This document shows, in pieces, positions 37,051 to 50,100 of a DNA stretch of 64,000 nucleotides. The DNA is taken from the NCBI GenBank assembly GCA_003864495.1, contig PEDN01001354.1, forward strand, positions 558,001-622,000, in the 5' to 3' direction. Within the stretch, counting starts at the first letter, position 1. Every line of letters begins with the position of its first letter. A program made the translations under genes and the position numbers. The notes under the pieces are model-generated. The model saw only the letters and a list, made by a program, of their open reading frames with translations. It did not search any database and was not told the DNA's origin. Source of the DNA: Nemopilema nomurai (Eukaryota > Cnidaria > Scyphozoa > Rhizostomeae > Rhizostomatidae).

Positions 37051-40000
37051 CTATGAACAACTTTGACAGCCGATTTTACATCAAGACCTCTATTTTTACT
37101 CCATTATTTTTACTTCATTGCTCCTATATAGGCATATCTGCATGTATGTGACTGTTTTAACCAGACGCTTTCAATGTTCGGTTTTGGTGAGAATTTCAAG
37201 TTCTTATGTCATTCCTCCTCCCCTTCTCTGCAGAGGAAGAAATGCCCATTTCCCAATCGGAAATTTGATGGCCAATTCATCGTCTTGGCGCGATGGCCTT
37301 TTTTCGTTGTGTGCAACATGATGTGAAATTCAAGCGCTGACTGGATGCGGAGGAGCGCTAACAGGAAATGAGTTGGGAGCATGGAACACCTGTTCTACTA
37401 AGCGTTCTGGTTGCTTAGCGACGAAGCATGGCATTTATGCGCAAATCGGACGAACAGAAGCCGCAGACAGAGGAAACTAATCACAGAGTAAACATTTGTC
37501 GTACAAGCAGGCATTTCGTCATACGCAGTGACCATCGATGCAGCTTTGATTTCAATCCCTTTATGCGCAATTAAGAAAACACGTTGAACATTAAGCTACT
37601 TGAAATTCATTATAGCCGTACTTTACCGAGGCTAGACTTTTTTGAAGATTGAATTTAGACACATAGCTTTCATATATTTTCAGAAGTAAACAAAGATGCT
37701 AAGAACTCTTTCTGCCATCCACTATGACACTGCAGAGTCATTGAAACACTAAGCGCATGCGCACATAGTCTGGTCAGGATAGAAGCAGCTGTTTTGAATG
37801 GTGAATTGGTGAAGAAATTCTCGTTTGCTTTGGGAAATTGTTTCGATCAACAAACTTGCGTATAGGACTCGGTAACAATTTAAATATATGTTTCGTCTTT
37901 CAGTTACGAAAAATGGAAATCGTCTATCATTTTCAAATAATTATCAAACTTTTTATTCAATACTTCTTATCTTAAAATTGTAAAATTTGCTCTCACTGTT
38001 TTCTTTTAAAGTCGTGGTGGAAAAGATCTATACTCCTTGTGTACTGAGATAAGGTTTATAGTAAAAACATGGCTGAAGGGTTCTCATGATTTAAGTTCTT
38101 CAGACTTGCAAGAAAACGTCGCTCCTCATCCGAGAAGTGGGGGCGAACTTTGATCGCTTATTTAAAAAGAATACTAAAAACCCGAATGCATTAGCCTAAA
38201 AGATTCCCAGTATAAATTTGAGAAAGTGTCAAGTATTTTGCTTGCTTGAACAGAGAACCCATTGTGTTTAATAACAGCCTCTATGAAAGCTTAAAAAGAA
38301 AATACGAAAATAGTTTGCTTCGGTAAAGACGTTCTAACGACTTCTAAAAACAACGTTAGCAAGGAAATGAAGAATCTTTATCTTGCCAGATGTTTGCAAA
38401 GTCATTGAGTGCTGTTGAATCTTAGCTCGAGAAATCTCCAAAGCCAAAGCAGATTCTACACGAGGATCGAGTCAACAGAATCTTCCTTGTATTTGGACAT
38501 CTCAGAAAGGATTTTCCAGACTAATGGTAACCAAAATTCAGTGATCCTAATTTCAGATCTTCCACAATGTTACTAAGCTTCTTATTAGAGAGTTCCGAGA
38601 AGTCACCGTGCTTATTTTTTCAATTACTACTATGTCTGAAACTGGGTTATTTCGAAAATACAATTAGCCCTTCTGCCCGCTACTACAAATTGACTCATAG
38701 CAATCATGGTGGAATTCTAGACTGGGATAGATGTTTTGGTCCCCTGTATTCATTAGATATTCAACCTTACTTCTAAGCGACCTGCGATTAACTAATTCAT
38801 ATGAATAAAATAGGATCACGTTGGCTTGAATTAACACAAATTTTCTCGCTTAATCTTCATCGTAGAAATTTCTGCTATGACCCTTCAAGATTTCCCAAAA
38901 ATCCTACGATGGGCCCTCAGAAGGGGACAGTAAAAATCATTAACAATTTCTGATTATTCTGAAAGCCAACGTCGAGTATTGCATTTTTAAGACAGTAAAA
39001 ACATTTCACCAATCATCGCCACAACATGTTCAACATTATGATTCTTAAGAAACTAGATTGCCTTAAAACTCAGAGTTCGCTTAAATGTTAACTTCATGTA
39101 TCAGAGCATTTACCAACTGAAATTATAGGACCATTTTATGGATTAAATTTTTCTATACTGTGTACTGTATTATTATCATTTTATTATTATTATGACTATT
39201 ATAGGAGGGATCGGACCCATTCTCTACAGGGTTAAAGGTTTTCTGATCAAAAGAATGTATCACTTCTTTCTTAAGGAAGTGATCGATGCGTTTGATCAGC
39301 TGCTATCCAAGTGACGCAGAAATCATTATTTGAAGCGAATTGATCGAAACAATGCTAGCAGTGAATCAGAGAGTAAAAACCCACCAAAACTAGCAAGAGG
39401 TTTTACTTGTTCATGATGGTTGGCAACTTGAGACAATTTGGTGGGTAGGTCTTTAGCTAAGATTTTGTAATTAAGGCCATCAGCAAAGCAAAATGTTTTT
39501 CTGCAAGCAATACCTTTCATGCAAGTTTTATTTGTTTGTCTCAATAGCACTATCTATCTCCTACCTGCCTCCCTAAAAAAGACTCATATCATCATGGCAA
39601 AATTACAACATCTCCAAGAAAGAAACTGATCACAGGCATATTTGGCGATGGCTGCTGGCATCCTTTACCTCCCCTTTTAGAGCGGAACATGGATAAAACT
39701 TTTGCCATAATTTTACTGGTACCATTTTTCGTTGATTTCGTACGTTATTTTGTGACATTTGACAGTGACATTGAAGCAGGCCCTGTGTTATTTCCCAATG
39801 ACTATTGATGCAGGTGCTTTCATGTTTCTGTTTCGCAATTAATTAAAGCTTGATCAAATCAAACTAAAGCGAACGTTCATCTGCTTTGCTTTGACATCGG
39901 AACCGAGAGTCCTAATCGTGGCAAACAACACTTGTATATTTCAACACGGCAAACAGAATGCTCGAATAAAACCATGGCTAAATCACGTGATCTTGTTGAT

Positions 40001-42955
40001 TCTCGCCAGAACTGCACGAGATGACGGCCCCATTACATTCAAATGCGGACGAGTCGAATCCTAAAAGCTCTAGAAATGGCCTGGATACATCCGATTTCTC
40101 CGTTTTCGGCCCCTGATGTACAAAAAAAGAGCCCTGCTAGCCACTAAAGACAGTGAAATGTTTAGTATTAGCCCCAGGAGTTAGGTAAACCCAGGCTTAG
40201 TTCTTTGTGTCGTTGACTCTAGACCCTCGTTGAGTCAAATTGCTCCCATCACCTTTTGCACAAAACGCAACGGGAAGGGTATTGTTTGCTCGTTGCAAAG
40301 TTATCGAGGGATCACGATTGTATGCAGGTGTTTCACTCTTGAGCCCCCGCAAGGAGGCATGGCCGCGCACCCAAAGGCCAACACGTTTGCACGAAATACA
40401 CCTGGAATATCGACAACAACGTACACCTCCCTGCATAGGGGACCAAAGTCTTTTCATACTCAACATAGTTTAAAGAGATAACTTTATTACGACTGGTTCT
40501 AGAATATTCTCAGAACAACAACAACTTAAGATAAATTGCCGTGAATCATGGCTCCCTTGAAGTACGTTCCGCTGAAAATATTTTCTACGGAAAATGGAAC
40601 TGTATATTTCTCGTGCTTTTTTCTATTGGATCCAAACTTGCTAGAAATCACCTCCCCTACAATGAAAACTACAAGGCCCCCTTTGCCTAGCATCGCTAAC
40701 GAAAAGTGGGAGCAATCTCTTTGAAATCAGTTAATCGCTAGTTTCTGGTCACTGGTCATAAATCATTAGGTTGGAATAACTTGGACAGAAAAGAACTTTT
40801 TAGTGGTAGTCATATTTTTTATGGGATTCCTCTCCGTTCCAAAGACGTCGTAAATAATGAAGCAACGGCCTCTGTTTGATTTCAGTTTTGTCTTGATTTC
40901 GACTGGGCCTCGTACCCAGTTCTGATTATTCAGCTGTTTCTTGGGAAAAGAAGCGCCGGCTTGCAGCCTCCTCTTCGTAAATAATCATTGGAGATGAAAT
41001 TCAGACAATTTGAATAAATATTGAGAACAGTATAGCATGTCGTTTGGCACCCAAAAGGTCTTTGGGAAAGCACCTGCAGCAACGCTTTAAGATCAAACCC
41101 ACATCCACCTCATTGATTCATTTTTCAGATAGAAACAATGGCCATTGTTCAACGCCCTCGCTAATCAATACTTGATGCATGTTTCCATTAGGCGCAGGTG
41201 CAGAACGGAATGACCTCGCATTCACTTCCTTGTTCATCAAATTGAAAGAATCAGATCCAAGGTTTGCCAATCGGCCCAGTAATATTTAATAGGCCCAGGT
41301 AATATTTTCCCTCGTTTGATTTCCGTTTAATTGTATTCTGCAGATCGTTTGGCTGTATTTAACACCAGTACAAAAGAGAGCAACTTGAAGTATATGTGTA
41401 GTTGTTTATGTTTCTATTGTTGCAAAACAATTGTATCGAATTATGCATCTGGTGAAGTAGCTGCTACTGTTCTAAAAAATAATGGAATCAGTCCCAAATC
41501 AGGTTTCATTGCGCAACAAATTCAAATGGGCTATCGAGTAAACCGCGGAATTGAAATTTGAACTGAAGACTTCCGCATGCCTGAAATATTTTAATCTTAA
41601 TTCTCAGTCAAAGTTTCAAGACGTTTAATTTACCTCTTCTGCTAACGTGCAGAATAAGTGTCGTGTAGTTGACACCAAAAGCTCTTTATGGACCATCTTT
41701 ATTGTTTGGTGCAGCCTCGGTAACAGCTTCTATAGCGAGGCTAATTTGATTCTACACGGCAGGTGCCTAGATTCTAAACAAAAGATTTTGTCCGAACTTT
41801 CACAAGTCTAAATCGAAGGAAACTTCTTACGAGGCTGTAGGAAATAATGTAGAGGATCAATGCTATGTTAATTAATTTTGTTGCAGGGAGACAACTATAA
41901 CTAGCATTACAGTCAAACCGGATTGTTAAAATTTCATATAGATCAAAACGTTAACCCGAATAAAGTGACTTTTTAGGCAATTTAGGCATTAAGCTTCACA
42001 TCAAATCATTGTGTCACACGAAGACGGTTTTTCTCTAAAAGTTGACCTAGAACTGAAATTCTGATAAATGACAGTAAAAGCATGAATAAGTAAAGGCAAA
42101 GAGAGTGCATGACACAATAAAACACGCGAATACACTGATTGCATGCTATAAAAATATGCAAAACATTTGTGACTTATCAGAACATTAAATCCACTGTTCG
42201 AATCGGAACATTTAACAAACAAAATTTTAGGCAGGTCGCGAGAAAATATCACTAAAAACAGCTGAAGGTTTATATCAACAACCGTTTGCTGACGTCATCA
42301 ACGACGGGTTACTTCGGGCTTTCATTACAAAGTTCATCAACCTACTAGCTCTTACTTTCTCGATGACGTCATTGCAAATGCGCGATGTTGTCTTCGCCTA
42401 AAATCTAGTTCTGCCAAATAAATGTTAAGTGTGCATACGTTCAGATTTTTATGCAAAAAAATTTAATTTTTTCGATAATTCCCTTGCCTTGATGTTTTTG
42501 TTCAGCAAAAAATTCAAATTTTTACGCAACTCCAGACCCTGATATCGTAACAGGAAATTTACTTTTAAACTATGGAATGCCTGTTATTTAAACTTCCCAA
42601 AACCGGCATTACAGCCTGCGTGCGAACAACGGGATTTGATTGCTTTAATATTTATGGTTATTTCCCTGAGACATCAATCGCATTTCCTAAGCCCGTTGAT
42701 TAATTCTGCTCATAGAATTATTGAAGAAATGGTTGCAATAATCGAGATTTGGTGCAGATGCTAGGGCACTTTACCTTCAACGTGATAAATTACAACGTGA
42801 ATTCAAGGAAAGTGAAATTCAATATTAAGAAATCATCGAGAGACTGTTACAAAAGTTAGTGTGGTTGCGTACAGCGAGGTCTTTAGTGGAGATGAAGTGA
42901 GCCAAAAGGGAATAGACTTGCGGCAGAATACTCGCCTGATTTTTAGCAGCATTTT
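37051..42955. other. Intergenic region without a supported gene
   Basis: Mostly unique AT-rich sequence. It contains a TCACGTGA palindrome at about 39985-39992, an ATT-rich low-complexity patch near 39170-39200, and two CRE palindromes at 42290 and 42364. Short open frames here lack recognisable products. Confidence 0.55.
42290..42371. promoter_or_regulatory. Pair of full CRE palindromes (TGACGTCA)
   Basis: Perfect TGACGTCA at 42290-42297 and 42364-42371, 74 bp apart. The second is followed by TTGCAAAT, one base off the POU octamer. The pair could be an enhancer or promoter; no gene start is identified next to it. Confidence 0.35.
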
Positions 42956-43213
42956 AAAGGGAAGGTTCCCAAGTGGCAAGGTCCCGAAAGGCAAGGTCCC
43001 GAAAAGGAAAGGGTCCCGAAAAGGTAAGGGTTCTGAAAGGGAAGGGTTCTGAAAAGGCAAGGGTCCCGAAAAGGAAAGGGTTCTGAAAGGGAAGGGTTCT
43101 GAAAGGGAAGGGTTCTGAAAGGGAAGGGTTCTGAAAGGGAAGGGTTCTGAAAGGCAAGGGTCCCGAAAAGGAAAGGGTCCCGAAAAGGAAAGGGTTCTGA
43201 AAGGGAAGGGTTC
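42956..43213 (+). repeat. G-rich 16-17 bp minisatellite, about 16 copies
   Basis: Units alternate between a TTCTG type (AAGGGTTCTGAAAGGG) and a TCCCG type (AAGGGTCCCGAAAAGG). The plus strand is strongly purine-rich, with repeated GGG runs spaced 2 and 8 bases apart. The array starts within A/G-rich sequence and ends at TTCCTGTC. Confidence 0.92.
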
Positions 43214-43542
43214 CTGTCAATATTGTTCCCTAAACGGCGGTATTTCCATTGCGGGACAAGGTTCACCCGTTCCCGCAACTAATCAGCCTTAAAGTACTGA
43301 CAAGAAGCCCGAATAGAGACACCTGCCCTTGGGAGAGACGGGTGGACAATCTCCTTCTTTCGTCCGAAACATAGAAGATGCCGACTAAATTATGCTCACA
43401 GCTGATCTGAAATTACATTCTAGCTTCAATCACTGGAGAAAAGGCTGCGGCACAAGTAGCACTAGCCTACCATACCTTCTTACCTCCACTGAATTTACAC
43501 TTGTTATTTTCTCAAAGAAACTAAACAAAAAGGGGGGATAGG

Positions 43543-43550
43543 TATATAAG
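43543..43550 (+). promoter_or_regulatory. TATA-box-like TATATAAG
   Basis: A TATATAAG in GC-containing flanks, followed about 55 bases later by a 10-T tract and AG. No gene that starts here is recognised, so it may be chance. Confidence 0.2.
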
Positions 43551-44015
43551 GCCTAACAGTTAGTTGTGCTGGCTGCTGACTGGCTTTTGAAAAAGTTTTT
43601 TTTTTAGATTGGATTCTATAGTGGAAATCTTCATAGACCCTATCGCAAGACTGGTTAGAATAAGGAACGGTGCCTACCTATCGGTAGTTCTCGAAGGAAT
43701 CATCGGAAGAACATGTCCAAAGCAGATTCTACCCTCGCAAAGACACCTTACTGAACACGACACTTCAGTATACAATGCCCAAATAACCAATGTTTTAGTA
43801 TGGTGATGATTTAGGCTTCCAGAAAAGTTTGAGCTGGGCATTCGATTAAGCACAAGCATTCACCTTTGCAGGCCGTACAAACACCACACTAACATTAAAA
43901 GACATAAATTTTATGTGCATAAAATTACCTAACATAATGATCAAAATGCCACCTGGTAAACACACAGGGAAAGCACGAATTCTATTTTGCTAGAAACATT
44001 ACAAAAATTCGCAAA

Positions 44016-44106
44016 TCACAATTTGTACAATCCATTCTTATCAATGTATTCAATGACCGAATCGGGAATCAGATATTTCACACTATCTCCACTTCGCAGT
44101 GCTTGC
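44016..44106 (-). CDS. NMNAT: NMNAT exon 8 (C-terminus, stop)
   Basis: Acceptor CTATTGTAG|GCAAG, 91 nt. It encodes [20 protein letters not shown] and then IDKNGLYKL, with TGA at 44016-44018. I see no clear canonical AATAAA in the first several hundred bases downstream. Confidence 0.95.
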
Positions 44107-47100
44107 CTACAATAGAAAAATTCGGTAAATTGAGAGATCGTATCGAGGATGAAATGGGCTGGGGCGGTTGATCAGGGTTAGTTAGCCGTCAGTAGCTCCT
44201 ATGAGGGCCGTCGATGAAAGAGGCCCAACACCACTGTTGCGGCATGAACAATCGATTATCCGCCGCCTTATTTCACCTGCCTATAGATTAGGAGCTGCTG
44301 GATAGAGAGGGAAATGTTGAGAGGGAAATGGCGAGAAGGAAATGGTGAGAAGGAAATGGTGAGATATACTTTGCCCGTTCCTAGGCTCGAGTCCACCATC
44401 AGCGCAGAAGATAGCGAAAAGGGCGATGCTAGAAACAGCCATGGGCAATAACCGTAATAGATTAGTATATACCGTAAAACCTCTGTCTCAAGGCCTAGGG
44501 TTTAACAGGTTTGCAAATATTTGTGAGGAATTCTTAGTCGTAGTTAAATCAACAAAGCGGAGGACAAGATGCGCTTTCGTTGCTATTTTACCGATGGTAT
44601 ATAGAAAGTCAAACGAGTCTTGAAGCAATATGCATAACCAAGAAATCGTGATTACGTTCTCAGGTTATATTACATAATACTTTTATAAATATTATGAAAT
44701 TTTAAAGAGCTACTACTGTGCAGCCCACGCTAGCTGATGACGCAATACTATAATAATTGCAAATGGCAACACAATGCGAGGGTGTCATGGACATCCGATC
44801 TTCGTGGGATGCACAAACAAAATTTCGCAATATCAAGTGGCAGCATGTCGTTCATAGCGTGCCAACGATGTAGAAGAACAAGAAATCTCTCTTTCCTCAA
44901 ATTAATTCCAACTTTAAACAGAAATGAAGAGAATTAATTCCCTTTGAAGCACCGCCAAGGACGCTAGTTGTCGTCATCAAGCAAAACCTCACGTGGACAT
45001 CAGCTGGCACTCCGGCGAATTGTCCCATCGAACAGTTGGGGAATTCCAAAAACTGCATAGGCATATGCGCCCAAAGCTGACTCGAAATCAGGGCCAAAAA
45101 GAGCTTCAAGCACGGCCAAAAAACATAAGAACCACATGGGCTCCGACGCAGGTTGGAAAGTGGAGGGCCAAGGAAGATTTTAACAGTCATAACAAAATAT
45201 ATTTGGAAAAGCGCTTTTACAAAAAAGTGCGGGGGCCATGGCCCCCCGGCCCCTTCTTCGTCGGAGGCCCTGAACCAATGACATAAGAACCTAGGCATAG
45301 GAGGCAGGTGCTATCTAACTTATTCCCTTTTATTATTTTTCTTTTCTCATGCCTACGGAGAGCTCCTGCACAATGCCGCTTCGTACCGAGCGCTTACTTC
45401 CTATCCGGGTGCTTACTTCCTATCCGGGTGCTTACTTCCTACCCGGGTGCTTACTTTCTATCCGGGTGCTCACTTCCTATCCGGGTGCTTACTTCCTATC
45501 CGGGTGCTTACTTTCTATCCGGGTGCTTACTTGCTATCCGGGTGCTTACTACCTTCACTGGCCACACATAGTTAATGGTTTTGGGTGGAAATACATTGGT
45601 TATTATTTAGTCTGTTATTAGTCTGTTATTAGCATGGAGCGGTACACTCTAGCCGAAAAGCGTGCGAGGACAACATTTTGAAAAAAGTTCCATTACGTAC
45701 AAGAAGGCATGAAAACTTCAAATCAGGGCCAGAACCCAAACTTTTTAAGGCTATAAATAAACCACTAACCTAACACACTATACCCTTGTGAAAAGGGAGT
45801 AATGAAGAATGTTGCATTGTATTCTGTGTGAAAAATCAGCGATTCCTCCTAATTGGCAATGCGCGTTTTAAATCTTCCCTTGCAAACTGCGTTTAGAACA
45901 TTTGTCTAATAAATCAAATGAAGTGCGATTTTTCACATTTGGAATAAGGTCCACGTGAAGCGAAAAACAGCTGGTGTTTTTCAAGGTGATGCAGCCCACA
46001 GCCATTCACCTTCGCTTAAAAGGTGACAAGAATTGCAGGATGAAACGCTAGATCTCTTTCTTTAGCGATCAAAGCAGCAAGAAAACCACAGAGATGCAAT
46101 ATCATGCAAACCCAAAAACGAAATTTATGTCAAGCTGCTCTTCACTGTGATCATAGCATCGACTACCATTGTTATACTTTTAAATAGATTACTGTTCCAA
46201 GGAAAGTTCCTCTCATTATGATTTATCTATACATAAAGCATATCCCATTCGCTTCAGCAAGGGAAACGGCTTTACTCGTGCGTGAATTGCGAACGAGGCT
46301 ATGTGCCATCAAACAGAGGACAACCAAACTGGTGCCTAATACTGCGCGTTGTCAGGGACACGGCACACCTCGATTTCATTTTTCCGCGATAAGAAGGAGG
46401 CTATTACAAACACTAAAAACAGGCACTGATTTCTAAGGATCAAGATTTGTGTGACTCTAGGTGCCGCACTCATATTCAAAGATGGCGAAGAGCAACAAAA
46501 CGGGGTATTCTCTTCATCATTGAGAATTCGTCAATTGAACTTTTGGCATAAATAATACAGCGCGAGATGCCTACGCGCACAAATCAAAGCGTTATTTACC
46601 ATTGAATCGGGGCAGGTTGGTAAATAATAGATGTCGCGGTTATACACCGATTGGAGAGATGTCTTAATTATTTAGATCGAATGCTCGTGATCAGATTGAG
46701 CGAAGACGCCCACACTCCACAACAACTCCGTTCACAAGGCTTGTTCGTATGACCCGCTTGGCCGATAACAGTCACCAGGACCACGGGCACCTATGGCTGG
46801 GTACACTAATTAAAAACTGCAAGCGATGATCAAGTTGCGAGGCTGCCTAATGGGAAAAACGACCGGATCTCGTTTCATTTCTTATATAACTAGTGGCAAA
46901 ACGGTGATAGGGCATCTTTCTTGCATATCAAGGCAAAATATAACAGCGTTGGAATACGCTATCACGTTTCGGATAGCGGATAAAATAGAATGACGTAATC
47001 ATGATACCGAAACTCTGTTAGGCCCATCGGTGCCACTGGCTTACCAAGTAATGACGCACGTGGAAAATAACGAGTAGACAAGAAATGTTTATTTATGAAA

Positions 47101-50100
47101 ACCATTGTAGTCATCTTACACGATGAAAAATAGCACAACGTCATCTCACATCGAGGATGTATATTATTTACGACTAGGTCACTGTACAACTAGCTAACTG
47201 TGTGGTTAGTTAGCTGTGTTATTAGCTCACTATGCGACTAGCTCACTATGGGGTTAGCTTACTAGCTTACTATGCGACTAAATTTCTTTTAGTGGCTTGC
47301 CCAATCTAGTCGTTCTGCTTTGATAGGATTGCTGTTTGGCCAGATAATAGATGTTGTTACCAACTACACAAAATACACGGGATGATTCGAGCTGTGACAT
47401 AGCTAAAGATAAACATACCTGATTTTTGTGGCGCTAATTTCATTGTAAATCCATTCTGTTACTATATGTATTGAATCCTGAAAGAGCAAAAACAGCACAA
47501 CACTGATCAATTTGTCTAAACAACAGCCTGTCTAATGTGTGCAATGTGTTTGCCCATACGAATCATGGCAAGTGAATGGATCAATCGGACAAAAAGTCAG
47601 CATCAACTGGTTTTAGCATAAAATGACTGCTTCGTACCTCTCATGTGAGTCAAACTGGCAAAGCAAATGGGTTTTTGAGGGAAGTCAAAGAGCCAAACAC
47701 AAGAGCTCGACCCAACTAAAGTCTAATCCAAACCATTTAGAAAAGCACCAGGAGAATGCTGAGAGGGTGTTAACATTCTGTAACAGGTAGCCTTTGGTTT
47801 TAAAAGAGGGCAGCAAAATGAGCGCTGCTCTTTCGGGAAGGAGTGAGCTCTAGAATAAATGCATGCATTGGTCCTACCGTACTCCCGTTCCCACTGCCTT
47901 TAACCGAGTAACAACCAAGGGTACCCCGTTCCTGTTAGGTACTCGTGGCAAGAGACCCATAGAGGTGGTAACAACTCTCTATCAGGTCAAGAAGCAACTA
48001 CCCTTGACTTGATACTTGCCATGCTTCTACGATGACTACTCAATATACATTATAAATACTTAAGCTGATTGAGTATCATTTTCTTGTAAGAAATTAAGTG
48101 GCAATTGGCAGTTGAGTGTATACATAGATCGTTTACGGCCAAGTTGTAACATGGCCAAACTTCAGACTAACATTCTTTATTCCATGAACGGGATTTCTGA
48201 TTCAATCGAATACGATTTTCTAATTACTAGAGGCTGTCCCAAGGTCGCCTGCAGCAGGGGGTGGGGTAACGGAGGTTGTTAAATTCTTTCGTACCCCCAT
48301 CGCCATTATCATATGTATGCGTTCCATGTTTCTCCAATACGTTCGTTGAAAATTTGGAAATCTCAAAAGTGATATTGCCTACTTGAATCTATGATTCACA
48401 TCCAGCATTTACCAACAAGCCTGGGTGTTAAAGTTTTGGCAAACAAACAACAGAAATAAAAACAGATAAAACTGAAGTGTGAAAGGATCTCTGGGGGGAT
48501 CAAGACAGCAGTACATGCAAGTCAAATATATGCAGTCTAAGACATATGCCAAGGCTTTGAAAATTATTGAAAGACAAGTGGGCTTTCATCGCACTACCGC
48601 TGTCCAAACAATTGCACATGGGTTATCATTGATAGGTATGCATTTGGCGCCAACAGGCGAGATAGTTTTTACCTTTCTTTGTCTTAGGAGTTCGGTGGCG
48701 TTTACGAATCGATCGGGCTTCGATCCCTCTCTTGTTATCACCACCATTCCATAATCGCCAGCAATGGTTTCCATCTAGACGAGAAAGCGCGGACAATTCA
48801 TCAGCTTGCGTATTAAACACCCTTAGCTTTGTATACAAATTCTGCTGACTCAAACCCAATGCTGAGACACGTATATGCAAATAGAATATATGACCCAAAC
48901 ATTATTTGAAGCTTTCTAGGGTTAAAAGAGCTCCAGACCTGCAAAAGGAGCCTTTGCTGCATTAAGCGAGGGTGAATATTGTATTGCTTTTTCATTTGGC
49001 AAATGTTGACATATGATACAGGGAAAAAAGGATCATAACCAGCTGAATACACTTAATAGAGGCCTTATAACAATGACCATCCTCCAAGTCCATTTGGATG
49101 AATTTTAAAAACCTCAATGCACATTATTGAATACTAGTCTAGTTGAATACACGCAGATACAATTTACAAAAGAACAATAGACTTGGAAAGAATACGAACA
49201 GAACAGTATGAAGGTTTCAATTATTAAACTGCTCCGTTTACCGGTTTAAATAATGATATTTCAATTACACCCTAAGTGCTGACTATTCTAATCTGCTAAA
49301 TAGCTATAAAAAGTCAAAATGAATAACTCGATAAAATTTGGTGCAGATGGACCAAACTAAGAATATAATCAATATCGAAACTTACATCATCTATTGACCA
49401 GAGGTCTGGAACTGAAAATGACTCCAACATGTCAGCCCCACAAAGAAGTTTTATCTTTGCTTAAGAAAAAATTTATTGTTAGATATATTGCTACATATGC
49501 TATTTTGAAAACTTTTCTCAAAACAAAAAGAACTGAAAATAGAAAATCAAATTGCAAACCAGAATCAACATGCACATGTTTATAACTTTCTCCTACGCAG
49601 TTTTATCATTCTTCACAGGCTTGACTAGATCTCTAAAGAATGAGGTATTTGAAAACTTCTCTGATGACGAAAATACACTGAAAAAGTAACGAATTCAAGA
49701 ACTTTTCGAATCGAAGACATTTCATGCAGTGCATCAAACAGTCAAATTACCAGTACCAGAAAAGTACCAGAAAAGCTTTTGGCAAGATCTAGTTTGCTGT
49801 ATATTCAATATGGATTTTATACACTTGAGTCATATTGTAGTAATCTAGTGGAAACATCACAAAACTCATATATGGACAAATTAATTTCTTCAATAAACAT
49901 CCTGCTTACCCGAGCATCCATTCAGTTGTAAATTTGTGTATGGGGGCTCGCCTTTCGACAGCTTTTCTTTTGCATTATCAAGGACTAGCCTCGTTCGTTG
50001 CCACTCTGACTGCCTCGCTTCCCAGTCGTCAACTCTAAAAAGTTAGCTATAGTTCAAAGCAATACAGAGAGAATGAGTTAAGAAAAGTGTACGACTAAAA

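Noticed and set aside
39407..39500. Exon-like minus-strand frame KTFCFADGLNYKILAKDL...
   Set aside because: It has a fair acceptor and donor, but the phase does not join directly to the exon-like frames at 35.6-37.05 kb and no family is recognised.
42943..43278. Repetitive open frames (PSLSEPFPFR... type) over the G-rich minisatellite
   Set aside because: They are translations of a short tandem repeat in several frames, not a protein.
43609..43806. 65-codon plus-strand frame after a T-tract and AG, downstream of a TATA-like box
   Set aside because: No ATG at its start, no recognisable product and no matching neighbour exon.
48700..48740. TTCGATCCC resembling a tRNA T-arm
   Set aside because: It lies inside NMNAT exon 6, and no acceptor stem, D-arm or anticodon arm can be folded around it.
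48626..48898. A 189 nt exon in another frame ([16 protein letters not shown]...) ending at the same donor
   Set aside because: It has good-looking ends and a furin-like basic stretch. However, the frame starting METIAGDYG with the inner acceptor matches NMNAT exactly and joins both neighbours in phase.
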